Below, in pieces: positions 5,162 through 11,423 of a stretch of DNA of 11,423 nucleotides (positions within the stretch are counted from its first letter, which is position 1; each line of letters begins with the position of its first letter). The stretch spans positions 1 through 11,423 of the forward strand of contig DOKO01000067.1 of assembly GCA_003510825.1 (NCBI GenBank), written 5' to 3'. The position numbers and the translations under genes were made by a program. Below the pieces are notes generated by a model. The model saw only the letters and a list, made by a program, of their open reading frames with translations. It did not search any database and had not been told where the DNA came from. This stretch comes from Stenotrophomonas sp. GTDB lineage: Bacteria > Pseudomonadota > Gammaproteobacteria > Xanthomonadales > Xanthomonadaceae.

Positions 5162-5191
5162 TGTCACATTTACGCAATCTTTACCTTTTAG
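5162..5191 (+). promoter_or_regulatory. Pho-box-like promoter of the porin gene
   Basis: TGTCACATTT is followed 11 bp later by CGCAATCTTT, an 11-bp-spaced pair like a PhoB box (consensus half-site CTGTCAT). The first half is good; the second matches only partly. TTTTAG (5186-5191) lies at about the distance expected for a -10 element in Pho promoters, where the box replaces the -35. The presence of a phosphate porin downstream strengthens the call. Confidence 0.55.
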
Positions 5192-5231
5192 CCTGCGCGC
5201 ATCTTCCCACCTGCCTGCAAGGCTCCTCTCC

Positions 5232-6443
5232 ATGAAACTGCATCACCAACTCCTGACGGTGGCCGTGGCTGCTGCGCTGTACGTGCCGGCTGCACACGCT
5301 GAAGTCGCCATCGATGTGATCGGCGGTTCGGAAATCACCTTCGAAGGCCTGGTCCAGGCCGACGGCAACTGGTTCGACAATGACGTCGTGGACCTCAACG
5401 GCGGTGACGCCGGCAATGGCAAGGACAGCGAATTCGAACTGCGTCGCGCCGAGCTGGTGCTGAAGGGCAAGGGCCCGGGCAACGTGGAGTGGGTCGTCGG
5501 CTACGACGCCAAGGCTGACAAGTTCCTCGACACCAACGTCAAGTACAAGCTGCTGGGCAACGCCAACCACTTCATCCAGGCCGGCCAGTTCAAGCAGCCG
5601 AACAGCCTGGAAGAACTGTCCAGCACCAAGAACAACGACTTCATCTCCAAGGCTGCGGTCACCAACACCTACGCGGTCGCCCGCCGCCTCGGTGGCGCCT
5701 ACAGCTACGGCCAGGACAACTGGTCGGTCACCGCCAGCGCCTTCGGCCGCGAACTGACCCGCAACCTGGCCCACGGCAGCGGCTACGGCGCACGCGGCAC
5801 CTTCGCCCCGATCAACGAGAAGGGCCAGGTCCTGCACTTCGGCCTGAGCTACGTCGATTACGACGCCGACGCCGACACCCTGCGCGTGCGTGCCCGTCCG
5901 AACGCCGACCTGGCCACCGCGCGCCTGGTCGACAGCGGCAACATGACCGACACCGACCGCGTCAGCACCCTGGGCGCTGAAGCCATGTACTTCCAGGGTC
6001 CGTTCAAGGCCCAGGCCGAGTACTACAGCAGCAAGGCCAAGCGCTACGACCACGACAACTACACCAGCGACGGCTACTACGTCAGCGGCGTGTGGAACGT
6101 GACCGGCGAAACCTGGAGCTACAAGGGTGGCACCCCGGGCACCGGCCTGCCGAACAACCCGGCTGGCGGCCAGTGGCAGCTGGGCGTGCGTTACGACCAC
6201 ATGGATCTGAACGACGGCAACCTGTCGGCCAACCCGGTGGCCGGTCGTCCGCCGATCGTCGATGGCGTGCTGGGCGGCAAGATGGACATCTGGACCGTCG
6301 GCGCCAACTGGTACTGGCGTTCGAACTTCAAGTTCATGGTCAACTACGTGATGGTGGACAGCAAGAAGTACAGCTCCACCGCCCGCGGCTTCGTCAATGA
6401 CGATCCGAACATCCTGGAAGCCCGCGCGCAGTTCTTCTGGTAA
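5232..6443 (+). CDS. Phosphate-selective outer-membrane porin, OprP/OprO family
   Basis: Predicted trimeric beta-barrel porin of 403 residues that lets phosphate (or polyphosphate/pyrophosphate, as OprO does) across the outer membrane. The ATG at 5232 begins a signal peptide (MKLHHQLL, Ala-rich core, cleavage after AHA at residue 23). The mature part has the OprP-family pattern: the N-terminal strand EITFEGLVQADGNWF, then FELRRAELVLKGK, VEWVVGYDAKADKF, QAGQFKQPNSLEEL and alternating aromatic strands to the end. It ends in QFFW; a terminal aromatic residue is the usual signal for barrel assembly. I cannot tell phosphate from polyphosphate preference from sequence. A Pho-like box lies upstream and a strong terminator downstream, so it is probably transcribed alone although it works with the adjacent Pst genes. 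An in-frame upstream start at 5094 is rejected because it would block the signal peptide. Confidence 0.92.
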   Translation: MKLHHQLLTVAVAAALYVPAAHAEVAIDVIGGSEITFEGLVQADGNWFDNDVVDLNGGDAGNGKDSEFELRRAELVLKGKGPGNVEWVVGYDAKADKFLDTNVKYKLLGNANHFIQAGQFKQPNSLEELSSTKNNDFISKAAVTNTYAVARRLGGAYSYGQDNWSVTASAFGRELTRNLAHGSGYGARGTFAPINEKGQVLHFGLSYVDYDADADTLRVRARPNADLATARLVDSGNMTDTDRVSTLGAEAMYFQGPFKAQAEYYSSKAKRYDHDNYTSDGYYVSGVWNVTGETWSYKGGTPGTGLPNNPAGGQWQLGVRYDHMDLNDGNLSANPVAGRPPIVDGVLGGKMDIWTVGANWYWRSNFKFMVNYVMVDSKKYSSTARGFVNDDPNILEARAQFFW

Positions 6444-6463
6444 GACCTGACGCACGCGTTGCA

Positions 6464-6493
6464 ACGAAGGCACGGCTCCGGCCGTGCCTTCGT
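6464..6493 (+). terminator. Terminator after the porin gene
   Basis: ACGAAGGCACGGC and its exact complement form a 13-bp stem with a TCCG tetraloop, starting 20 nt after the porin stop. The tail is short (CGTTTCA), so termination may be partial. It separates the porin from pstS. Confidence 0.75.
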
Positions 6494-6648
6494 CGTTTCA
6501 ACGCCCTATAGCCCCCGCCACCCGGTGGCCGCACCTGCGCAGCACCAGCGCTGGAGCAGCGCCGTGGGGGCCACGACGCCCCATTCCCCGCCGTGCTCCG
6601 AAGGCCCTGCAGGCCCTCTGGCGCGGGTTCCGGGACATTCATGACGGG
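6494..6648. other. Intergenic spacer, no gene seen
   Basis: This stretch lies between the porin terminator and the Pho-box region of the first pstS. The six-frame reading gives only short, unrecognisable open frames. It contains GC-rich local self-complementarity (around GCAGC and GGCCC) but nothing I can call. The remaining leader to 6755 holds the Pho boxes and the ribosome-binding site of pstS. Confidence 0.6.
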
Positions 6649-6703
6649 TGTCACGATTGCGTCATATGACAGACGCGGGCGTGTCACGTAACCGTTATGG
6701 AAT
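6649..6703 (+). promoter_or_regulatory. Tandem Pho boxes upstream of the first pstS
   Basis: Half-sites TGTCA (6649), CGTCA (6660), TGTCA (6682) and CGTTA (6693) fall on a single 11-bp register; only the position at 6671 does not match. Each neighbouring pair forms an 18-22 bp PhoB-box-like unit. This agrees with the direct-repeat, one-face-of-the-helix mode of PhoB binding. I cannot place a convincing -10; TATGGA at 6696 is a weak candidate. Confidence 0.7.
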
Positions 6704-6755
6704 GTGCACCGAAACGTCGGGCAGCCGCCCTTCGACCACCCCAGGAGTCTCTCCC

Positions 6756-7775
6756 GTGATCCACGCCTTCAAGTCGCGCGCCGCTGTCGCCATCCTGGCT
6801 GCATCGTCCGTGTTTGCCGCCAACGCCGCCGATGTCACCGGCGCGGGCGCTTCGTTCATCTACCCGGTCATGTCCAAGTGGTCGGCGGACTACAGCACCG
6901 CGACCGGCAAGAAGGTCAACTACCAGTCGATCGGTTCCGGTGGTGGTATCGCCCAGATCAAGGCGGCAACCGTGGACTTCGGTTCCTCCGATGCCCCGCT
7001 GAAGCCGGAAGAGCTGGCTGCTGCCGGCCTGGCCCAGTTCCCGTCGGTCATCGGCGGCGTGGTGCCGGTCATCAACGTTGCCGGCGTCGCCCCGGGCGCG
7101 CTGAAGCTGGACGGCCCGACCCTGGCCAACATCTTCCTGGGCAAGATCAAGACCTGGAACGACCCGGCCATCGCTGCCCTGAACAGCGGCCTGACCCTGC
7201 CGAACGCCAAGATCACCATCGTCCACCGTTCGGACGGTTCGGGCACCACCTTCAACTTCGTCAACTACCTGTCCAAGGTCAGCCCGGAGTGGAAGAGCAA
7301 GGTCGGTGAAGGCACCTCGGTCCAGTGGCCGGCCGGCATCGGCGGCAAGGGCAACGAAGGCGTCGCTGCCTACGTGAAGCAGATCAAGGGTGGCATCGGC
7401 TACGTCGAGCTGTCCTACGCCCTGCAGAACAAGATGTCCTACGCGGCGATGAAGAATGCTGCCGGCAAGATCGTGCAGCCGTCGGACGCCTCGTTCTCGG
7501 CCGCGGCCGCCAGCGCTGACTGGGCCAATGCCAAGGACTTCTACCTGGTCATGACCAACGCCCCGGGCGAGCAGGCCTGGCCGATCACCGCCACCAACTT
7601 CATCCTGGTGCGCAAGCAGCCGAAGAACGTGGCCGGCGCCAAGTCGACCCAGGAATTCTTCCGCTGGATCTACAAGAACGGCGACGCCCAGGCCAAGCAG
7701 CTGGACTACGTGCCGCTGCCGGACACCCTGGTCAAGCAGATCGAGACCTACTGGTCGCAGAACCTGAAGTACTGA
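6756..7775 (+). CDS. pstS: Periplasmic phosphate-binding protein PstS (soluble paralogue)
   Basis: Predicted high-affinity phosphate-binding protein of 339 residues that delivers phosphate to the PstCAB transporter. The start is GTG at 6756 with AGGAG at 6743-6747; upstream in-frame ATGs lack a ribosome site and would mask the signal peptide (residues 1-25, cleavage after AANA). It aligns with E. coli PstS along its length. Phosphate-contact motifs are GAGASF (Ser33 where E. coli has Thr), IGSGGG (Ser61), FGSSDAPL (Asp79) and HRSDGSGTTF (Arg158, Asp160, Ser162, Gly163, Thr164). The signal sequence has no lipobox, so the product should be soluble. Tandem Pho boxes lie upstream and a strong terminator follows, suggesting it can be made independently of the rest of the operon. 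A close paralogue follows at 8102. Confidence 0.95.
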   Translation: MIHAFKSRAAVAILAASSVFAANAADVTGAGASFIYPVMSKWSADYSTATGKKVNYQSIGSGGGIAQIKAATVDFGSSDAPLKPEELAAAGLAQFPSVIGGVVPVINVAGVAPGALKLDGPTLANIFLGKIKTWNDPAIAALNSGLTLPNAKITIVHRSDGSGTTFNFVNYLSKVSPEWKSKVGEGTSVQWPAGIGGKGNEGVAAYVKQIKGGIGYVELSYALQNKMSYAAMKNAAGKIVQPSDASFSAAAASADWANAKDFYLVMTNAPGEQAWPITATNFILVRKQPKNVAGAKSTQEFFRWIYKNGDAQAKQLDYVPLPDTLVKQIETYWSQNLKY

Positions 7776-7785
7776 GCAAGGCGTT

Positions 7786-7803
7786 CCCCCGCAGGAACGG
7801 GGG
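7786..7803. terminator. Small GC hairpin after the first pstS
   Basis: CCCCCG and CGGGGG form a 6-bp stem with a 6-nt loop, 10 nt after the stop codon. It has no T-tail of its own and probably acts with the stronger terminator at 7840. Confidence 0.45.
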
Positions 7804-7839
7804 TTGGCGGGTCCTCTCTCCCTCGCCGACCCCAACCGG

Positions 7840-7874
7840 GCGCTGGACCTTCGGGTCTGGCGCCTTTCTTTTTT
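7840..7874 (+). terminator. Strong intrinsic terminator after the first pstS
   Basis: GCGCTGGACC pairs with GGTCTGGCGC (10 bp, two G-U pairs) around a UUCG tetraloop, followed by CTTTCTTTTTT. The UUCG loop and near-continuous U-tail are textbook. Flanking CCCCAA and TTGGGG could lengthen the stem. It implies most transcripts from the first pstS stop before the second. Confidence 0.88.
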
Positions 7875-8012
7875 GGGGTCCCCGGCCCCGCCCTGCCCTT
7901 GTAGAGCCGAGCCCACCGCGCGCAGTCCAGGGCCCCGGCGGCCCCGGGCAGCCCCGCCCCGGGCGTCCCGGACCCCGTGAAACCCTTGTCAGAACGTGAT
8001 GTCCGACACCTC
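7875..8012. other. GC-rich spacer with a degenerate GTAG half-element
   Basis: No gene is seen. GTAGAGCCGAGCCC at 7901 matches the left half of a SMAG-type GTAG hairpin, but the complementary right arm is missing. It is followed by about 70 bp of C/G-rich runs capable of many alternative pairings. It seems a decayed or truncated REP element. Confidence 0.5.
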
Positions 8013-8056
8013 TGTCATGGACGTCATACGGCTGTAACAAAAACATCATTTCATAG
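8013..8056 (+). promoter_or_regulatory. Pho box and -10 of the second pstS
   Basis: CGTCATACGGC (from 8022) and TGTAACAAAAA (from 8033) are 11-bp-spaced half-sites of a PhoB box. A further TGTCAT lies at 8013, 9 bp upstream and out of register. TCATAG (8051-8056) is at about the spacing expected for the -10 of a Pho-box promoter. The leader to the ATG is then roughly 40 nt. Confidence 0.68.
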
Positions 8057-8101
8057 CCGCATCCGCCGACGCCGTCGGCTCTTCCCCGCTATGGAGTGAA
8101 C

Positions 8102-9190
8102 ATGAAACTGCACTCGGCCGGCCTCGCCGCCCTTTCCCTGGCCATCGCCCTGGGCCTGTCGGCCTGCGGTGGCGACAAGCAGGCTGCACAGCAGCCGGCT
8201 GCCGACGCAGCCGCCGCCCCGGCCGCTGCCGGTGACAAGGTGACCGCTGAGGTCTCCGGCGCTGGCGCATCCTTCATCTTCCCGCTGGTGTCCAAGTGGT
8301 CGGCCGACTACAACACCGCCACCGGCGCCAAGATCAACTACCAGTCGATCGGTTCGGGTGGCGGCATCGCCCAGATCAAGGCCGGCACCGTTGACTTCGG
8401 TTCCTCCGACAAGCCGCTGAGCAGCGACGAGCTGGCCCAGGCCGGCCTGGCCCAGTTCCCGTCGGCCATCGGCGGCGTGGTCCCGGTCGTCAACATTGAA
8501 GGCCTGGAAGCCGGCAAGCTGCGCCTGACCGGCGCCCTGCTGGCCGACATCTTCCTGGGCAAGGTCAAGACCTGGAACGACCCGGCCATCGCCGCGGCCA
8601 ACCCGGGCGTGACCCTGCCGGACGGCAAGATCACCATCGTCCACCGTTCGGACGGTTCGGGCACCACCTTCAACTTCTCCAACTACCTGTCCAAGGTCAG
8701 CCCGGAGTGGAAGACCAAGGTCGGCGAAGGTACCTCGGTGCAGTGGCCGGACGGCGTCGGTGGCAAGGGCAACGAAGGCGTTGCCTCCTACGTGAAGCAG
8801 ATCAAGGGCTCCATCGGCTACGTCGAGCTGGCCTACGCCCTGCAGAACGCCATGCCGTACACCGCCCTGCAGAACGCCGCAGGTACCTGGGTGCAGCCGA
8901 ACGCTGAAACCTTCGCCGCCGCTGCCGCCAGCGCCGACTGGGCCAGCGCCAAGGACTTCAACCTGGTCATCACCAACGCCCCGGGCGAGCAGGCGTGGCC
9001 GATCACCGCCACCAACTTCATGCTGATGCAGAAGAAGCCGAAGGACGCCAAGCGCAACCAGGACACCCTGGCCTTCTTCAAGTGGGCCTTCGAGAACGGC
9101 CAGACCCAGGCCAACGAGCTGCACTACGTGCCGCTGCCGGCCGAACTGACCAAGCAGATCGAGGCCTACTGGGGCACCGAGCTGAAGTGA
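8102..9190 (+). CDS. pstS: Phosphate-binding protein PstS (predicted lipoprotein paralogue)
   Basis: Second PstS, 362 residues, also expected to feed phosphate to PstCAB. The ATG at 8102 has GGAG at 8093-8096 (5-nt spacing); a GTG two codons upstream overlaps that site and is rejected. The N-terminus is a lipoprotein signal with lipobox LSAC, so Cys22 should be lipidated. Gly follows at +2, which by the +2 rule does not signal inner-membrane retention. An Ala/Pro/Gln-rich linker (about 23-48) then joins the binding domain. Ligand motifs match the first PstS: GAGASF (Ser57), GSGGG (Ser85), SSDKPL (Asp103) and HRSDGSGTTF (Arg182, Asp184, Ser186, Thr188). Lipid-anchored PstS is usual in Gram-positives but less so here. 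It has its own Pho box and is followed by a hairpin, then pstC. Confidence 0.94.
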   Translation: MKLHSAGLAALSLAIALGLSACGGDKQAAQQPAADAAAAPAAAGDKVTAEVSGAGASFIFPLVSKWSADYNTATGAKINYQSIGSGGGIAQIKAGTVDFGSSDKPLSSDELAQAGLAQFPSAIGGVVPVVNIEGLEAGKLRLTGALLADIFLGKVKTWNDPAIAAANPGVTLPDGKITIVHRSDGSGTTFNFSNYLSKVSPEWKTKVGEGTSVQWPDGVGGKGNEGVASYVKQIKGSIGYVELAYALQNAMPYTALQNAAGTWVQPNAETFAAAAASADWASAKDFNLVITNAPGEQAWPITATNFMLMQKKPKDAKRNQDTLAFFKWAFENGQTQANELHYVPLPAELTKQIEAYWGTELK

Positions 9191-9197
9191 TGGACCC

Positions 9198-9226
9198 GAC
9201 GGTGCCCGCCCCGCGCGGGCACCGTC
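9198..9226 (+). terminator. Hairpin without T-tract between the second pstS and pstC
   Basis: GACGGTGCCCGC and its exact complement form a 12-bp stem with a 5-nt loop, 7 nt after the pstS stop. The downstream sequence has no T-run, so it is more likely a partial terminator, a block to 3' exonucleases or an RNA processing site than a full stop. Such an element would allow more binding protein than permease. Confidence 0.6.
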
Positions 9227-9269
9227 ACTTCCACGTCGTGCCGCCCCCTTTCCTGGCCCTGCCGTCCCC

Positions 9270-10238
9270 ATGAATGCCATCGCCCAGCCTGTAGCAGCCC
9301 CGTCCACGCGCGATGCGCGTGATGCCCGCAACGACAAACTGTTCCGATGGGTGCTGGTCGGCACCGTCATCTTCGTCCTGATCGCCCTGGCCTGCGCCGC
9401 GCTGTCCATGCTGTGGGGCGGCCGCCATGCCCTGCAGATGCAGGGCCTGAGCTTCTTCTTCTCTTCCGACTGGAATCCGGTCGAAAACAAGTTCGGCGCC
9501 CTCGCCCCGATCTACGGCACCCTGGTCACCGCGTTCATCGCGATGGTCATCGCCGTGCCGGTCAGCTTCGGCATCGCCTTCTTCCTCACCGAAGTCGCGC
9601 CGCGCTGGCTGCGTGGCCCGGTCGGTACCGCCATCGAACTGCTGGCCGGCATCCCCTCGATCATCTACGGCATGTGGGGCCTGTTCGTGCTGGTGCCGGT
9701 GATGACCGAGTACGTCACCCCGTTCCTCAACGAAACCCTGGGCGAATGGCCGATCATCGGCCCGATGTTCCAGGGCCCGCCGCTGGGCATCGGCATGCTC
9801 ACCGCCGGCTTCGTGCTGGCCATCATGGTCATCCCGTTCATCTCCTCGGTGATGCGCGAAGTGTTCCTGACCGTGCCGACCCGCCTGAAGGAATCGGCCT
9901 ACGCGCTGGGTTCCACCAAGTGGGAAGTGAGCTGGGACATCGTCCTGCCCTACACCCGCTCGGCCGTCATCGGCGGCGTCTTCCTCGGCCTCGGCCGTGC
10001 CCTGGGCGAAACGATGGCCGTGGCCTTCGTGATCGGCAACAGCGTGCGCCTGTCGCCCTCGCTGCTGGAACCGGGCACCACCATCGCCGCGCTGATCGCC
10101 AACGATTTCGGCGAGGCCACTGAAACCTATCGCTCGGCGCTGCTGCTGCTCGGCTTCGTCCTGTTCATCGTCACCTTCGTCGTGCTGGCCATCGCCCGCC
10201 TGATGCTGATGCGCCTGTCCCGCAAGGAGGGCAACTGA
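9270..10238 (+). CDS. pstC: Phosphate ABC transporter permease PstC
   Basis: Predicted inner-membrane permease of 322 residues, one half of the Pst channel. About six membrane segments are visible (near 26-49, 84-107, 121-146, 177-192, 232-258 and 286-312), with a larger loop between the third and fourth that is typical of PstC. The cytoplasmic EAA-type loop that contacts PstB is at about 208-236 (KESAYALGSTKWEV, then VLPYTRSAVIGG), followed by the conserved RALGETMAV with Arg243 and Glu247. The ATG at 9270 has no clear Shine-Dalgarno sequence, so initiation may be weak or rely on coupling. The stop TGA overlaps the pstA start (TGATG). No promoter is apparent in the 80-bp gap after the second pstS, so it is probably read from that gene's promoter through the hairpin. 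Confidence 0.96.
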   Translation: MNAIAQPVAAPSTRDARDARNDKLFRWVLVGTVIFVLIALACAALSMLWGGRHALQMQGLSFFFSSDWNPVENKFGALAPIYGTLVTAFIAMVIAVPVSFGIAFFLTEVAPRWLRGPVGTAIELLAGIPSIIYGMWGLFVLVPVMTEYVTPFLNETLGEWPIIGPMFQGPPLGIGMLTAGFVLAIMVIPFISSVMREVFLTVPTRLKESAYALGSTKWEVSWDIVLPYTRSAVIGGVFLGLGRALGETMAVAFVIGNSVRLSPSLLEPGTTIAALIANDFGEATETYRSALLLLGFVLFIVTFVVLAIARLMLMRLSRKEGN

Positions 10239-11101
10239 TGTCCACCACCGCTGACTCCCTGTACCTGCGCCGCCGCATCGGCAACGTCATCGCCATCGCG
10301 CTGTCCTGTGCCACCGCCCTGTTCGGCCTGTTCTTCCTGGGCTGGATCCTGTTCACCCTGGCCTCCAAGGGCCTGGCCGGCATCAATCTTGATCTGTTCA
10401 CCAAGATGACGCCGCCGCCGATGCAGGAAGGCGGCCTGGCCAATGCCTTCTTCGGCAGCGCGGTGATGTGTGCGCTGGCGATCGGCATCGGCACCCCTCT
10501 CGGCGTGCTGGCCGGTACCTGGCTGGCCGAGTACGGCAACGCCCGCAAGGCCGGCACCGTGGTCCGCTTCGTCAACGACATCCTGTTGTCGGCACCGTCC
10601 ATCGTGCTGGGCCTGTTCGTCTACACCCTGTACGTGATGCAGACCGGCGGCAACTTCTCCGCCTTCGCGGGTGCGCTGTCGCTGGCCTTCATCGTGCTGC
10701 CGGTGGTGGTGCGCACCACCGACGAGATGCTGCGCCTGGTGCCTTCGCAGATGCGCGAAGCCGCCCTGTCGCTGGGCATCCCGCAGTGGAAGGTGATCGT
10801 CCAGGTGCTGTACCGCAGTGCATCGGCCGGCATCATCACCGGCATCCTGCTGGCCCTGGCCCGCATTTCCGGCGAAACCGCACCGCTGCTGTTCACCGCC
10901 TTCGGCAACCAGTACTGGAACAACAACATCTTCCAGCCGATGGCTTCGGTGCCGGTGGTGATGAACCAGTTCGCCGGCAGCCCGTATGAATCCTGGCAGG
11001 TGCTGGCCTGGGCCGGCGCCCTGGTGCTGACTGTCTTCGTGTTGCTGGTCAGCCTTGCCGCCCGTGGCATCCTGCTGCGCAACCGTATCTCCCATGACTG
11101 A
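10238..11101 (+). CDS. pstA: Phosphate ABC transporter permease PstA
   Basis: Predicted inner-membrane permease of 287 residues, the partner of PstC in the phosphate channel. Membrane segments are visible near 18-42, 70-95, 112-135, 143-160, 195-215 and 257-278. The EAA loop for contact with PstB is at about 173-201 (EAALSLGIPQWKVIVQ), followed by ARISGETAPLLF, the counterpart of the RALGET motif in PstC. The ATG overlaps the pstC stop by one base and has an excellent ribosome site, AAGGAGG (10224-10230), with 7-nt spacing. The gene could overlap the next reading frame by 8 nt if pstB starts at 11094. Confidence 0.96.
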   Translation: MSTTADSLYLRRRIGNVIAIALSCATALFGLFFLGWILFTLASKGLAGINLDLFTKMTPPPMQEGGLANAFFGSAVMCALAIGIGTPLGVLAGTWLAEYGNARKAGTVVRFVNDILLSAPSIVLGLFVYTLYVMQTGGNFSAFAGALSLAFIVLPVVVRTTDEMLRLVPSQMREAALSLGIPQWKVIVQVLYRSASAGIITGILLALARISGETAPLLFTAFGNQYWNNNIFQPMASVPVVMNQFAGSPYESWQVLAWAGALVLTVFVLLVSLAARGILLRNRISHD

Positions 11102-11120
11102 CCTTTCCGTGGATAACGCC

Positions 11121-11423
11121 ATGAACGACCTCTCCAACGCCGTGCCCATGCAGCGCATCGCGGTGCCGGCCTCGCACGAGAACCTGCACACGCCGTCGCC
11201 GGTCAAGCTGGCCGCGCGTGGTCTGGACTTCTACTACGACAAGTTCCACGCCCTGAAGGGCATCAACCTGGAGATCCCGGAAAAGCGCGTGACCGCGCTG
11301 ATCGGTCCCTCCGGTTGCGGCAAGTCGACCCTGCTGCGCATCTTCAACCGCATCTACGCGCTGTACCCGAAGCTGGAAGCGCGTGGTGAGGTGCTGCTGG
11401 ACGGCGAGAACATCCTCTCGCCG
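11121..11423 (+). CDS. pstB: Phosphate ABC transporter ATP-binding protein PstB (partial, cut by window end)
   Basis: First 101 codons of the ATPase that powers the Pst transporter at the cytoplasmic face of PstCA. FYYDKFHALKGINLEI and the Walker A motif GPSGCGKST (62-70) match PstB closely, as do RIFNRIYALYPKLEARGEV and LDGENIL. The Walker B, signature and switch motifs lie beyond the window. The start is uncertain. ATG 11121 has GTGGA 7 nt upstream. An in-frame ATG at 11094 would add nine residues and overlap the pstA stop by 8 nt, but has no visible ribosome site. Either choice gives an N-terminal extension of about 18-27 residues compared with E. coli PstB. It is the last gene seen of the Pst operon; phoU usually follows in this family of loci. 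Confidence 0.95.
   Translation, partial: MNDLSNAVPMQRIAVPASHENLHTPSPVKLAARGLDFYYDKFHALKGINLEIPEKRVTALIGPSGCGKSTLLRIFNRIYALYPKLEARGEVLLDGENILSP

Noticed and set aside
5181..6473. Minus-strand open frame of 430 codons opposite the porin
   Set aside because: The translation is a Val/Ala/Gly-rich shadow with no recognisable motif, while the plus strand has a signal peptide and the porin family pattern.
6648..6755. Upstream starts for the first pstS (36 more codons)
   Set aside because: They lie within the Pho boxes, lack a Shine-Dalgarno sequence and would put charged residues before the signal peptide. GTG 6756 has a well-placed AGGAG.
7875..8012. Small gene or structured RNA in the GC-rich gap between the two pstS genes
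   Set aside because: No open frame with a ribosome site and no single dominant fold. The region looks like a degenerate GTAG element plus C/G runs.
8051..9490. Minus-strand open frame of 479 codons opposite the second pstS
   Set aside because: A high-GC shadow. A similar shadow lies opposite the first pstS because the two genes are paralogues, so the resemblance between the antisense frames is not evidence of coding.

Overview
The window looks like a chromosomal segment of a high-GC gammaproteobacterium of the Xanthomonadaceae, most likely Stenotrophomonas (S. maltophilia group). Three things point there: strong G/C bias at third codon positions; GTAG-headed hairpins of the SMAG/REP type in intergenic DNA, which I recall as typical of S. 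maltophilia; and the protein sequences with their order (phosphate porin, two pstS genes, pstC, pstA, pstB). This is recognition from memory, not a database search.

Left end (1-428): no gene. It is a packed array of palindromic repeats containing a duplicated module of about 107 bp. Minus-strand block (429-2976): an sseA-type sulfurtransferase is translationally coupled (ATGA overlap) to a DUF1289-NudL fusion protein. Upstream of these, behind its own terminator, lies an exported FKBP-family protein whose prolyl-isomerase pocket looks degenerate. A divergent promoter region (2977-3142) separates this block from a plus-strand operon: enoyl-CoA hydratase, a 117-residue protein of unknown function, and endonuclease III (3143-4981), with 4-nt or shorter junctions.

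Right half (4982-11423): a phosphate-acquisition locus. A phosphate-selective OprP/OprO-type porin brings phosphate across the outer membrane. Two PstS paralogues, one soluble periplasmic and one predicted lipoprotein, bind it. PstC and PstA form the inner-membrane channel and PstB (cut by the window edge) is the ATPase. The porin and each pstS have PhoB-box-like sequences with 11-bp spacing. Strong terminators follow the porin and the first pstS, and a hairpin without a T-tract lies between the second pstS and pstC. The cluster is therefore probably several PhoB-controlled units rather than one transcript.

I see no CRISPR array, prophage, transposase, tRNA or rRNA, and no clearly new multi-gene system. 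The points most worth a second look are the oriented, covarying palindromes placed just after stop codons, the soluble/lipoprotein PstS pair with a nearly identical internal DNA patch, the degenerate FKBP, the DUF1289-NudL fusion and the in-register Pho half-sites.
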